Below are positions 43,787 through 56,200 of a stretch of 64,000 bases of DNA, piece after piece (the stretch's first letter is position 1; every line of letters starts with the position of its first letter). Under the pieces are notes generated by a model that saw nothing but the letters and a program-made list of their open reading frames with translations, was not told the origin of the DNA and searched no databases. This stretch comes from Phragmites australis. Taxonomy: Eukaryota; Streptophyta; Magnoliopsida; Poales; Poaceae. The position numbers and the translations under genes are program-made. The stretch lies in contig NC_084928.1 of the NCBI RefSeq assembly GCF_958298935.1, positions 18,693,501 to 18,757,500 on the forward strand. The letters run 5' to 3'.

Positions 43787-44869
43787 GGCTCGTTGAGGTG
43801 GAGTCCAAACCGAACACGAATTGGATTCAAGTTCGAGTCGGTTACGATTTCTTTTTTCGCAGCTCTGTATTCCGAGGATGATATCTCCATTGTCCGGACT
43901 CCAAATTGGACGTTTCTTGATTCTAAATTGTAGTACTCGAAAAGATATACAACTTTGGTAATCATTAGAACTTCTGAAAATGTCATATTAATTTCCAAAA
44001 ATGCTCCACAATATAAACTGTTTGAACTCAGACTTATCTGCGCAGCACTGATTTCGGGGGCCATAACTCCTAGCTCCATTATCCAAAAGGGGACTTCCAT
44101 AGGTTTACATCAAAGCTCTCGACGAGACCTACAACTTTGGTATTGTCAAGATTTGTATTTGAGGCCGTTTTGAACTCCAAAACGTCATGAGAAAATAAGG
44201 TTGTCCAGGACTCCGCGAAAATTTGTAGATTTCGTGGATCCTTTGTTGAGCCATCTAGAAGACTTGGCTAAGGGTTTGGACTTGAGCAAGATTGATCCTA
44301 GAGACACTTTAGGTATATCTAGGGTTTAGAAAAGAAACTTTTGTAGAGAAATTTGAATAGAATTTAAATTTGAATTGTGTTCAGAGTGAATTTAAGAGAA
44401 ACGAAAAAGATGAGGGTTGAACAAGAATAAGACTAGATAAGGAATTTGAATTTAGATTTTGGGTAGAATTTGAGAAAGAGGAGAGATTGAATTTAAACAA
44501 GAATTTGGATACGATTTGAATTGACCTGGAGAAGGATCAGGTATAATCAAGGATTGAATAGATGATGAATTCAAAGATTTTGAATTCCAACCATTGAGAT
44601 CCTTAACTTATTCACTATTGAGTTTTGCAAAAACCTTTTCAAAATCTTTTTCACTCAAAACACCATAGAGAAAGAAAAGGAAAAAGAACTCTAATGCATT
44701 TACCTGGCTCCTAACAAAACTCAGCATGCAATGCACACAAAATAATAACCTATATTGATTGATTGATTAAGAAAATAGGTTTTAAACCTATACTACTAGT
44801 GAAGCTATTCAATACTCTTGGAAAATTTTAGAAATTTGAGAAATCTAAAAATCAGGGTGTTACATTATG

Positions 44870-45250
44870 CTTTACGACCTCCAAAGATCAAGAAGTGATG
44901 TAAACTCTTGCAAAAAAGCTTATGGAGCCCACGAGAAGTATGCACAAGGCTCTTTCAACTAGACAAGGATAAGGACAAGCTAACCTTGGCACTGGTAAAC
45001 AAGAAGCACAGTGGTCGCACACGAGGCATTAGGGTGATGGGTTGAAAATATGGATTCCCAGGCAACACTAATAGTTACAAGAGTCGAAAGAGATCCCAAA
45101 CAGAGCGAGATGCAAAATGAGTGTAGAACAAGCTAGGATGATGAAAATGTTTGAACAAACGCTATAAAAGGAGAGAGAATATACATATGAGAAGATAGCA
45201 CAAGAAGTATAGCAGGCCCTCATGCGTGAACGGGGCACTATTGTGAGCAA
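44870..45250 (+). pseudogene. Possible CACTA transposase C-terminal fragment
   Basis: One plus-strand frame reads LDKDKDKLTLALVNKKHSGR, TRGIRVMG, stop, KYGFPGN and YKSRKRSQTERDAK, then in another frame MSVEQARMMKMFEQTL. Patterns such as ALVNKPHSGRTRGIG and KHGFPED occur near the C-terminus of En/Spm-like proteins. The match is short and contains stops. Sequence to 45260 before the LINE is otherwise unassigned. Confidence 0.4.
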
Positions 45251-45365
45251 AAAGGAAAGGGTGGTAGCATCTTCTAATGTTGGGTGCTCCAGCCCCTGTG
45301 GTCATCGGAGCAGCTGTGCATCCATAAGAGGATTTCGTTGCGGTGTCGGCGACTGGTGGCATTGA

Positions 45366-47127
45366 GTGGAGGAGGGAGATGCTCTTGGAGAGGGCGGCCG
45401 TTTGATGGTTGACTGGAGCCTGGCCTCAGACAGAGCCCTCCGTCCTCTCGGATGCTCTGATGACGCAATGCTGCATGGCCATCCACGAATGCCAGTTGGT
45501 GAAGCACCACCTAGAGGATTTTCTTATCATCTTCAAGAGCAGGAGAATCAGAGATGAGATTGTCAATGCTCAGCCTTTGTCCTATAGAGGTCAAGAGTTT
45601 CGCTTTGCGCCATGGAGTGAAAGGAGGTATGCTGACTCGACGGCCTGAGGTTTCCGCGTCCATCTATGTATCGAAGGCCTTCCGGCCCAAGCCTGGTTTG
45701 AGGAGGTGGTTGCGGTGATCATTGGGAGATGTTTTGCGCTACATTTTGTGGAAGAACAGTCAACATGGAGAGAGCGCACACGAACATATGATCTGTGGGC
45801 TTGGTGTAATAACCCTGACCTCATTCCGAACACAGTATGGTTGACAATCCCAGAGATTGACCGAGAGCTGCCCCCGATTTCCTTTCCTCTGGACGAGATC
45901 GAGGTTCGTTATGACAGGCCAACAGATGTTAAGAGGGGACAGTCCTACAGCTCTTCGTTCACCTCGAGATTATCCAAGACTTGGCGTTCCTCATCGATAA
46001 TCCTCCTGATCCGAGGCTCAGCAACCGGAGATGGGAAAGGCTTTTGGATTGGCAGTATGGTGTCCCGGATGGTGGCGTCCAACCTGAGCACATCCCCATC
46101 GGCCCTACCGTCAGGACGGGGGGCGGTCGTAGAGATCGCGACGGAGATTCAGATGAAGATCGACATCGGCGTACTCCACGTTGATACCGAAGCCGCTCCC
46201 TCTGGTCACGGCTCTCACGTCCTTGTCACGATGAGGGCAGTGCTGTCCACGGGGGAGATCACCGCAGAAGATATGGTTGGCGCATGGACGGTCATGCGCA
46301 CCTCCTGTCAAGCTCCCCTTCGAGGAGCCTGGTCCGGCACCAGTACCATGGTGTTCAGAAGAGGCTGTGGCGCAAGAAAGTTTCCTTCACTTCGCCGATT
46401 GTCGAGTTCTGCTCCCCCACCCGCTAGAAGCTCTGCTCTCCTACGCAAGAAGGTGAAGTGTTGATGATTCAAGCCTCATCGGCAGTGGCAACCTGCTATC
46501 TTTGGCCAGAAGGCTTCGATCCTATGCTTGTTGATCTGGCTATTGCCTCCTCTTTTGCAGGTCTACACAGCCTTCTGCCCTCCAGGTTGCCTTCACCGCA
46601 GAAGGTCTGCTATGGAAGCTCACCTGTCAAAGAGGAGACGTGCAACCTTGACATCATCCAGGGGCTTGAGTCTGGTGAAGGCGGCAGCAAGGATGTGCAC
46701 CTCCAAACTCCTGCTTCCCCGTGCGATGGTCCCCACCTGTTGCCCGTTGCTGTCGAGACCGAGATCCAAGGGGCCACTGCAGAGCCAGTTCTCGGGACAG
46801 AACAAGAACGGTGCAACACCGAGATCAACATAGGCGCCACCCTCGTCGTTCCTGAGGTACAATCACTGGAAGACTTTGTTATATCCGTTTCTGGGGTCCC
46901 TCCTGCTCCGTTGTGTCCAGTCGGCCGTTTCAAGACCTCCCCTGAATCCCCCCTCTCAGAGTACTCCACAAACACCCAAACGTAGTGCTAGATTTGCCGA
47001 CAAGCCTTCCCGAGGCAAATCTACTGAGCAACTAGCGCAAGAAGTCCTTGCTAAAAAACTTGCAGACCTTTCCCCATCCAATTCCCCTAATAAAGCATCA
47101 TCTGAACGTTATTTGCAGCGTTTCTAG
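45366..47127 (+). pseudogene. Outer LINE ORF1 protein, broken
   Basis: ORF1 proteins bind LINE RNA. The region 45409-46460 has the DUF4283-like fold seen in plant LINE ORF1: KHHLEDFLIIFKSRRIRDEI, FRFAPWSERRYADSTA, stop, FRVHLCIEGLPAQAWFEEVV, FVEEQSTWRERTRTYDLWAW and CNNPDLIPNTVWLTIPEIDR. After Arg-rich sequence it passes into RSARFADKPSRGKSTEQLAQ near 46980-47040, the usual ORF1 C-terminal zone. A stop at 45646 and frame changes near 45960 and 46900 break it. Confidence 0.75.
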
Positions 47128-47610
47128 CAGCCCTTGAACAAGGTGGCGATGGAGGTCATCAACATGCTGGTGGAAAAAGGAAACCACAACAAAGCCAAGA
47201 GATCCAAGAAGGTGGCATCCGCAGAGGTCTCTTTGGCATGATGGAAGGTTTTCTAGAAGTTTGGAGTGCGGCGTTCTCGTTAGTCATGGGAGTTTGCTTT
47301 TGTGTTATGCTCTTCGGGGCATGTACTGTTAAGTGTTCCTCGCAGTGTTTATTCAGTAGTAGTGGTTTGTGCTTCAAGAGTCATGAACAGTCTGTAATCA
47401 AGAAGCTTGTTGTAGTCGTTGCTCGGGCGACACCCTTCACCTATTGCGCTCCGGGCGTCCTGCTGTACTGCAGATGGAAGTTGGGGGTGACCGGTTGGAG
47501 AAGAAGACTAAGGCAAAGGAAGGCTATGAGCTGCCTCTGGGTACTTCTGATCACTTTTGTACTCTCTCACCCCACAATTCAGCCCCCTAGTAGTGTTCGA
47601 TGTCTCTTCC

Positions 47611-48288
47611 ATGGCTCAAGCTAATTGCAATATTTTGTGCTGGAATGTTCAGGGTTTAAACTCCTCGGCTAGAAGAGCTGCTGTGCATAATACGGTGATC
47701 TCCTCGGCGGCAAAAATCGTATGTCTGCAAGAAACAAAAATGCAAGATTGCTCACAGCAAGACATCAGAGAGATTATGGGAGCAGAATTTGACCAATCCT
47801 TCGCTTTTCTTCCGTTTTTGGGGGCCAGCGCAGGCATTCTTCTTGCTTGCTCTTCTAATCTCTTCTCACTTAGTAACATTACAACAATTGAACAAACTAT
47901 TTTGGCCACCATTACTATGCTCAGTGACAATATTTCTTGGTCGATCTCCACGGTGTATGGTCCGCAAATTGAAGAGCAGAAACTGGCCTTCCTTGAAGAG
48001 TTAAAAGGTATCAAGCCTCTGATGCGCGAAGAGTGGCTGTTGCTAGGAGATTTCAATCTCACCTATAAAGCCGAAGATAAAAATAACAGTCGTTTGAACC
48101 ATCGCTTGATGGGCAAATTCAAACGTACCATTGATGAACTGCAGATTAGAGAACTCCCGCTCAAAGGGAGACGCTTCACCTGGAGCAATGAGCAAGACTG
48201 CCCTACCCTGACACGTATCGACCGCTGTTTCACCTCTCCAGAATGGGACCTGTTATTCCCTCGAGCAGGCCTCTATGTTCTTTCATAA
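47611..48288 (+). pseudogene. Outer LINE ORF2 endonuclease domain
   Basis: AP-endonuclease-like nickase that starts target-primed reverse transcription. It starts MAQANCNILCWNVQGLNSSA at 47611. Active-site blocks are WNVQGLN (Asn), VCLQETKMQ (Glu), STVYGPQ (Tyr), LLLGDFNLTY (Asp and Asn) and RRFTWSNEQ, with LTRIDRCFTSPEW near the end. All key residues before 48288 are present. A TAA at 48286-48288 cuts the domain just before the expected SDHYAL block, which follows immediately (AASDHYALVV). This is the best-kept part of the outer LINE. Confidence 0.9.
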
Positions 48289-48299
48289 GCGGCTTCTGA

Positions 48300-50515
48300 T
48301 CATTATGCTTTAGTAGTTCGAGGCGAGGAAGATTTGGTGAGATATTCAGGTTTCCATTTCGAATCCTTTTGGGTTAAGTTGCCAGGCTTCTTGGACACGG
48401 TTTAGACCGCTTGAGAGCAACCGGCTACATTCTGAACCCCTTGTTGCTACTGTGGGTCAAGCTCAATAGAACAGCAAAAGCTTTGAAGATTTGGGCACGA
48501 AGGTCGATTGGAAACACTCGGTTGCATCTGGCCATTGCAAATGAAGGTTATCCTCAGACTGGGCATTGCTCAAGAGCAAAGATCACTTACCCCAGAGGAA
48601 AAGGAGTTTAGACGACATTTGAAGAAAAAAGTGCTCACGCTAGCGCCAATTGAACGCAACCGGCTGAGACAACACTCGAGATTGACTTGGGTTCGGAAGG
48701 GAGACACAAACTGAAAATTCTTTCAAATTAGAGCAAATGCGCGGCGGAGGAAGCATTTCATTCACTCTTTGGATACGGAAGAAGGGACAGTGTTAAACAT
48801 AGAACAAAACAAGGCCGAATTGCTTAGATATTTCAAAAGCCAGCTGGGCACAAACATTCAGAGAGTGCACTGTCTCCGTTGGGAGGAGCTGGGCTACCAA
48901 GCGACCGATCTTTCAGACCTTGAGCAGCCTTTCATAGTAGAGGAGATAGAGAAATCCTTTAAGATTTTGCCGAATGAAAAATCCCTAGGGTAGATGGTTT
49001 TATGGGGATCTTTGACAAATCCTCCTGGCACATCATAAAAGAGGATATGATTGAAGCAATCAAGTGCTTCCACAGCCTCAACGTTCCTGACCCTGCTCTT
49101 ATCAATGAGGTGAACATCCTTCTACTGCCGAAAAAGTCTAAAGCTATTAGGGTGGCAGATTACCGCCCAATTAGCCTGATAAACATCGTTTCTAAGATCA
49201 TAACAAAACTCTTAGCAAACAGGTTGGGAAAAAGACTCAAGGACATCATGTCAATTAGCCAAAGTGCATTTATTAAGAAACGCTGCATCCATGACAATTT
49301 CATCTACGTGCAGAATGTAATCCGTGAGCTGCAAAGGTTTAAAAAACCAGCACTCTTCATCAAACTTGACATCTCAAAGGCATTTGACTCTATTAACTGG
49401 CCTTACATGATTGAAGTTATGCAAGCCATTGGTTTTGGTCTGAGATGGAGAAATTGGATTTCGGCTCTCCTTAGAACTCCAACTTCTAGAGTCCTTCTCA
49501 ACGGGCAGCCGAGTCAATCAATTCAGCATGCCAGAGGTCTTCGTCAAGGGGACCCCCTTTCGTCGATGCTGTTCATTTTAGCAATAGATCCTTTGCAATG
49601 TCTTATTGAGCTTTCGGCCCAAAGGAACATCATCAAACCGGTTTTTCCTCGTCAGGCTAGCATGAGATGCTCCCTTTACGCGGATGATGCGGCTATTTTT
49701 GCTCGTCCAGACACCTCAGACCTCACGGCTCTTAGCGAGATCCTCTCAACCTTTGAAAAATGCTCCGGGTTGAAAACAAATATGCACAGGACAGAGATAT
49801 ACCCAATACGATGTGACAAAATGCCCACATATAATCTCCTACAAAACTTTCCAGGGAAGATATGTGAATTTCCTTGCCGTTACTTGGGTCTACCATTGCA
49901 CAAGAGAAGATTATCAAAATTGGATATTCAACAGGTGATTGACAAGATAGGTAGTAGGCTCCCGGGATGGAAAGGTAGGTTTCTTTCTTTGGTGGGAAGA
50001 GAAACTTTAGTCAAGACTATCATGTCCTCGCAGCCAATTCCTCACTGTGTTCCCTCTCAAAAAATGGCTGCTCAAAGATTGACCGACTGAGGAGAGCTTT
50101 CCTTTGGAGAGGCGATGAGCCAGAGAAGGTAAGCAGAGGTCACTACCTTGTAAACTGGAACATGGTATGTTTGCCAAAGACCCTAGGCGGTTTGGGAGTT
50201 TTAGAACTACAGAAGTTTGCCCACGCTCTTTGGATTAGATGGTTATGGTTTAGTTGGAAAGACGAGGGTAGGCCTTGGACACAAATGCACTGCCCTGTGA
50301 TCAATCAGACCTGGACCTCTTTAATGCTTCGATGATCGTTTCTCTGGGGGATGGAAAGAAAACCCTCTTCTGGCAATCCAGCTGGATCAATGGACAAGCG
50401 CCAAAGAACATCGCCCCGAGTATTTATGAGAAATCTAAAAGAAAGAAACAACTTGTCTGTAATGCTCTCCCAGACCAAAATTGGATTAATTGGCTTGGTC
50501 CAATTGAATCCCAAT
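48300..50515 (+). pseudogene. Outer LINE ORF2 reverse transcriptase, broken
   Basis: From 48769 the linker and from 49002 the RT proper in one 362-codon frame. Blocks are DYRPISLINIVSKIITKLLA, QSAFIKKRCIHDNFIYVQNV, LFIKLDISKAFDSINWPYMI (first Asp), GLRQGDPLSSMLFILAI and RCSLYADDAAIFARP (YADD at about 49676). After 50090 the frame changes, and RLRRAFLWRGDEPEKV and LGGLGVLELQKFAHALWIRW continue to the insertion point at 50515. Stops at 48402, 48992 and 50090 break it. RT catalytic residues are intact. Confidence 0.9.
50502..50515. repeat. Target duplication of inner LINE, left copy
   Basis: AATTGAATCCCAAT, repeated at 57025-57038. Confidence 0.95.
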
Positions 50516-50535
50516 GAAAAGAGGTTTAAAGAAAA

Positions 50536-53255
50536 ATGGGCGATGTCGCTTCTCCTCCTCGCGACGTCTCTCCTCCCCGCGACGCCTCTCCTCCCCGTAG
50601 CCTTCCTTCTTCCCTCCGCCGCTCCTTTCCCGGCGTTCCTCCACCCCTAAGCCTTGCGCCTGGTTCCACTCCAGACCTGGCGGCCACATTTTCGGCCATT
50701 TCCAAGGCCACTCTCCCCTCCTCTTCTCGGGCGCCAAGCTCCTCCTTCGCCCCTATCGCAGAACCATTCTCTCCGGTAAGCCGCTCCAAAGAGTCCCGAT
50801 GGAACGACGACTCCCCCTCGTCGGACCCCTCCAATAGTCGTAGCCTGCCTCGGCGTGTCCATGGCCAGGTCTCCTACTGTGAGGTGGTGAAGTGCTCGCT
50901 ACCAGTCTCCTCCCCGGCTCTGGTCCCTCCGGCTGTGTGTCGTGCTCCGGTCAAGGCGGCAAGCCCTCGTCCTGCTCTCTTCTCGGGGGTTCCCCGGGTC
51001 TCTAGTCCGGGACGCGGTCCGGGCGTGGACGACTGGTCTAAGGTGATCTCTCGTCGCTCCCGGCGTGGTGACTTCCCCGGACGGCTTCGCAGGCTGGTGC
51101 CAGCCGACTTGAGGGGTAGATGCTTCAACTGCTTCTCGTCGGGTCATCACGCGGCTGTGTGTAGGCGAAGCACTCGTTGTTTCCGCTGTCGTGTGACTCG
51201 TGTCCTTGGACATAAGGCCCAAGCCTGTCAGTGGTTGAGCTCCCCCTCGTTTCCTTCGTCTGCGCGCATGGCTGCAGAGCCCCCCCCCCCCCCCTAGCGT
51301 GCATCGTTCCGTGTGGCGCCGTATTTCGCCCCGCCCTGGGGTCGACCGCGGGCCGGGCAGACTCGCCGGTTGAGCTGCCGGTGGATCCTGTGCTGCGGTC
51401 TACGACTGATGGTCAATACAACGGGCGTCGTCAGCGCCCTCGACGCAGGCGGCGGGCTCCTTCGGGCCTTCGGCTACCAGTGGGTCAGGGCCTCCGCTTC
51501 CTACTGGTTCGAGCAATGATCGAGGTGTTGAGGGTCCGGCTCCCTCGGGCACTGATCTTGAGCCTCGTGTGGTTTCTGCGGGGACCCTCAGCGCCTCCTC
51601 CGAGCGGTGGTGTGTGATTGAGCGCTCCGATGGCATTGCTCAATCCGAGTTCCGAGGCAGCTCTCGGTCGTGCCGTTCTCGTCACCATCCTTGGCTTCAG
51701 CCTTCAGGCTGGAGGTCTCGCCGCTTGAGGTCTCGGGGGCCATTGCCGGAGTTTTCAACCTCGACGTAAACTCCCTCGTTATTCATCGTTCAAGGCCTGC
51801 TAATTTCATTCTGTTGCTGCCGGACTTCCTTACAGCGGAGATCGTTCTCAACCGCGGGCAACTGGTTATTTGTCCTCAGTTCAGGCTCCGTATCATGCCA
51901 TGGACAAGGCTCGCCGGTGCTTCTGGTGTCACGTTCCCCTTCAGGGTTGAGCTGGCACTAAGTGGCATTCCTGCCCATGCGTGGGAGTTCACTACGGCTG
52001 AACAGTTGCTTGGATCGTGTTGCTGGATTCAGAGCCTTCTCCTGGATACGGCCGACCGTTTGGATCTGTCAGTGTTCCGGCTTATTGCTTGGACCTCTGA
52101 TCCGAGTTGTATTCCATCTAGGATGCAGCTCCGCATTGCTGAGCCTGATGTTCCGGTCGGCGTCGGTGTTCCTCCGGTGGAGAAGACTCTCGCATGTGAA
52201 ATTGACATTTTGGTCGCGGATGTTATTGATTTTTCTCTGCTGCTGGACCCACCGGTCTCTCCGGTGGTCTCTTCGGGCCCTTCTTCGCCAGGTGGTGGCA
52301 GCTCTTCCCGTCGTACCCGTCGCCGCGTTCTTTCCGATGATGGCTGTGTCGATCCGGCGGGAGGCGGGGCTCCTTCCCTTGGCGGTGCTGGAGATTCTAC
52401 CCATATTGGCGGTGCTGACCTCGGGTCTGGTGCTTCCCAGGGTGCGCGTCTCGACGGTTCGGGCTTCGGCGGTGCATTGACGGCCGCGCCAGTTGGGCTA
52501 TCATCGTCGGCGCTCTTCCCCACTGAGGACGCCTCGGATACCCCCTCCTTTCAATGCGACGCAGGCCTTTTGGCTTGTTCTTTCCAAGGCGGGGTCGCGG
52601 GGATGGGGACTCCGCGGATGTTCAATTGGCTGAGGTGCGTGGGGAGCCCGAGGTGGTGCATGTCGTCTTGGCGGCTGTTGTTGGTCCCGAGGAGTCTGGA
52701 CAGGTCTCTGACTTCTGTCTTTCCACTCCTCCCGTGAGGCTTGCTTCTTCTCCTCGTACTGACTACCTAGGCCTAGGTGGTCAGCCTACGTCTGTGGGGG
52801 CAGTTCGAGCTATCCAGGCTGTGGTTGCTCCTAATCCTGATCGCTACATGCCTAAGGAATGTTCTTTTGGTGTACTCCAGAAGGTCTTGTTCACGTTCGG
52901 TGCCCAGTGCCCTAGTGGACGTTGGCATGCCTGCTACTCCGGCGGAGTTCCTGGCTAGGCTATCTAAACCAGTCGTTGCTGTTCTCCCTATTCCGGCCTC
53001 TCGGAAGTGCAGACAGTGGACTTTGCCAACCGGACCACTTCCATTTCATTAAACCAGCAGGCATCGACCCAGGTGATGCGTAAGCTGGGCCTCTTGGAGG
53101 CGCATGAAAAGATCAATGATGAAGCTTTGGAAAGGTATTGTCGGGTGTTTGACAAGCCCCTTAGCAGTGCTCATATCTCTGCTCTGGCTGCTCTTTTTGG
53201 GTGGTCCGCCCCACCGGATGCGCAGGCAAGGTCTTTGGAGCACGCTGCTGCGTGA
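50536..53255 (+). pseudogene. Inner LINE ORF1 protein, frame broken at poly-C
   Basis: The start ATG at 50536 (MGDVASPPRDVSPPRDASPP) opens a Pro/Ser-rich head. At 51118-51230 lie two zinc knuckles, CFNCFSSGHHAAVC and CFRCRVTRVLGHKAQAC. The frame ends at 51297 just past a run of 15 C (51280-51294), a slippage-prone tract. The DUF4283-type domain is at 51670-52240 (FILLLPDFLTAEIVLNRGQL, FPFRVELALSGIPAHAWEFT, LDLSVFRLIAWTSDPSCIPS). The C-terminal zone near 53050-53255 reads VMRKLGLLEAHEKINDEALE and PLSSAHISALAALFGW. In plant L1s the knuckles more often follow the DUF4283 domain; here they precede it. Confidence 0.8.
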
Positions 53256-53294
53256 CTGGGTTCTTTCGGTCGTTTTCTCTAGCAGTTTTCCTCA

Positions 53295-56200
53295 ATGAAT
53301 TCCTCTAATGTGTTGGTTTGGAACGCCTGTGGCTTAAATGCCAAGGCGAGGCGTGATGTGGTTCGTGAGGTGGTTGCTTCTTGTACTCCGGATATTGTTT
53401 GCATCCAAGAAACAAAATTGGCGTTTATCTCGGTCAGTGATGTTCTTTCTCTCTTGAGGGCTGATTTTGATAATTTTGTCTTTCTCCCTGCGATCAACAC
53501 AAGAGGTGGTATTCTGGTGGCTTGGAAAGGTTTTGTGTATGGGGCTGAGGCCCATCGGGTCGATGGTCACTTGGTCTCAGTCAAGCTCAAGCCGACAGAT
53601 GAGCCAGCTTGGTGGTTCACGGGAGTCTACGGCCCTCAACTTGATGCTGAAAAATTGGTTTTCATGCAGGAGCTAAGGGATGTGAGGTCTGTTTGCCCGG
53701 GGCCTTGGGTGGTTGCGGGAGACTTCAACTTGATCTACCATTCCGAAGATAAAACAACTCTAATATCAACCGTGCCATGATGAGTCGCTTTCGTAGGTTG
53801 GTCAATGATCTTGAACTCAAAGAGGTTCCCCTTATTGGTCGGCGGTATACGTGGTCTATGAGCGCGAGGCTCCTACTCTTGTTAAGCTTGATCGGGTTCT
53901 TTGTAACGCCGATTGGGACCTTCTCTATCCGGACTGCCTTCTCCAAAGCAATGCTACTGAGATGTCTGTTCATTGCCCTTTAATCTTAGGCCTCAAGGAT
54001 GGGGTTAGAAGCAAACGGAGATTTGTCTTTGAAAGTTTTTGGACTAAGCTCCCCAGTTTCATTGAAGCAGTGGCGGACTCTTGGGATATGCCAGTGAGTG
54101 CTGCCTGCCCTTTAGAGAGGCTCTCCATCAAATTTAAGAGGTTATCCCGTGCTTTCAGTCTTTTGGGCACCGGTGGGTTGGTCACGTTAAGCAACAACTT
54201 CAGCTTACTAAAGAGGTGCTTCACCGTATTGAAATTGCTCAAGATCTCCGTGTTCTTTCAACCACTGAGGATTGGCTTCGTTGTGAGCTGAAACGTCATT
54301 GCCTCGGGTTTGCTTTGCTTTAGCGGACTATTGCACGTCTTCGCTTGCGTATTAGATGGTTAAAAGATAGAGATGCAAACACCTCCTTCTTCCATTTGCA
54401 AGCTAGCTTCAGGAAGAGGAAGAATTACATTGCCAAGCTTCAAAATGGTGATCAGGTGGTCACTTCCCAGGAGGAAAAATAGCAAGTTATTCTGGATTTC
54501 TATGAGGGCCTTCTTGGTACTGCAGAGTCTAGAGTCTCTTCCATTGATCTGCAGTTTTGTCATCGAGACTCTTTGGATCTTTCTCACCTGGATGTCCCCT
54601 TTTCGGATGAGGAGGTTTGGGACACGGTGAAGCAGTTGCCTCCGAATAAAGCACTCGGGCCTGATGGGTATACAGTACGTTTCTATCGCTCCTGCTGGTC
54701 TGTGATCAAGGTGGATATTATGGCTGCCTTACAGGTGCTGCACTCGGGTGATGGTCGTAAGATGGGGCTGCTAAACTTAGCATATATTACTTTGTTGCCA
54801 AAGAAAGTGGAAGCCATTCATGCTCGTGATTTCAGGCCTATAAGTCTTATTCATGGCTTCGCTAAACTCGTGGCAAAGATCATGGCAAACCGGCTTGCTC
54901 CGAGACTTACCTCTATTGTGTCGCCTAATCAAAGTGCCTTCGTATGTGGTCAGTGTATTCATGATAACTTCATTTTGGTGCAGCAGTCTGTCAAGTACCT
55001 TCATCGTCAAAGGCAACCTCACTTGTTATTCAAGCTTGATATCTCAAAGGCCTTCGACTCGGTTTCTTGGATGTTTCTTTTGGAGATTCTCTCTTATTTG
55101 GGTTTTGGGCGATCTTGGTGCAATCTGATTTCCAATTTGGTTTCAACGGCAACCACGCGTGTCCTCCTCAATGGTGATCCGGGTGAGGTGATCAAGCACC
55201 GCCGTGGCCTTCGTCAAGGGGACCCTCTCTCCCCCATGCTTTTTATTATTGTGATGGATGTCTTGAACAGTATGGTCTCCAAAGCAAATGAGTTGGGTTT
55301 GCTGCAGCCGCTATCCACTCATGCTCCTGGCCATCGTGTATCCCTATATACTGATGATGTCGTCCTTTTTCTCCGGCCTATTTCAGCTGAATTGCAGCTG
55401 ATCAAGGATATACTTTCTCTTTTTGGGGATGTTTCTGGGCTGCGAACTAATCTACAAAATTGTTCAGCTATGCCCATTTGTTGTTAGGATGCCGATCTGG
55501 TCTGTAATGACTTGGCTCTTCCTATCTCGGACAGGAAGTTATCTAAAGCTGATCTTTTGCCTTGGATTGAGAAGGTGGCAGATAAATTGCCAAGTTGGAA
55601 GGCTGCCGTGTTGAACAAAGCCGGCCATTTAATTTTGGTTCATGTGGTCCTCACGGCCATTCCTATCTACCTTTTAATCGCTTTGGATATTCCTAACTGG
55701 GCGGTTCACGCGATTGACAAAGTTCGTCGTGCATTTCTTTGGAAAGGTCGTAAGGAAGTGAATGGAGGAAATTGTCTCGTCGCTTGGGATAAGGTTTGCC
55801 AGCCTATTGAGCTGGGCAGTCTTGGTATTCATAATTTGGAGAAGCTTGGTTGGGCGCTAAGGATGAGGTGGTTATGGCTGCAAAAGACCCAACCTGATCG
55901 GCCATGGGTTGGGTTGCCATTACATGTCCACGCCAATACTTCAGCAATGTTTGATATCTCTATCACTACCCGAGTGGGCAATGGCCTTAACACCATTTTT
56001 TGGACTGATCGCTGGTTTCATGGGCTTTCTTTAGCTGAGCTGGCTCTGACTCTGGTGGACACTGTCCCGAAGCAAGCTCGCAAGCAAAGGACAGTTGCCC
56101 AAGCTCTTCTCAATCGTCATTGGATTGGTGACATTAGAGGAGGGCTCTCTGCTATGGTTATTATTGATTTCTTACAGTTGTGGGATGCGCTTGAAGATTT

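Larger units (their letters stand above)
40743..44864 (-). mobile_element. Very long LTR (about 4.1 kb), solo or truncated
   Basis: On the minus strand it starts TGTAACACCCTGATTTTTAG (44864) and ends CCGGGTGTGGCAACA (40743), with no gag or pol motif between. A minus-strand TATA is at about 43775. LTRs of 3-4 kb beginning TGTAACACCC occur in Tekay/Del elements of grasses. Flanks GAGGA and TTATG do not match, so there is no target duplication; one end may be truncated or rearranged. ORFs inside (for example at 43167-43511) show no protein features. Confidence 0.6.

Noticed and set aside
40738..44869. Target duplication for the long LTR
   Set aside because: Flanking GAGGA and TTATG do not match; no shifted alternative gave a 5-bp match.
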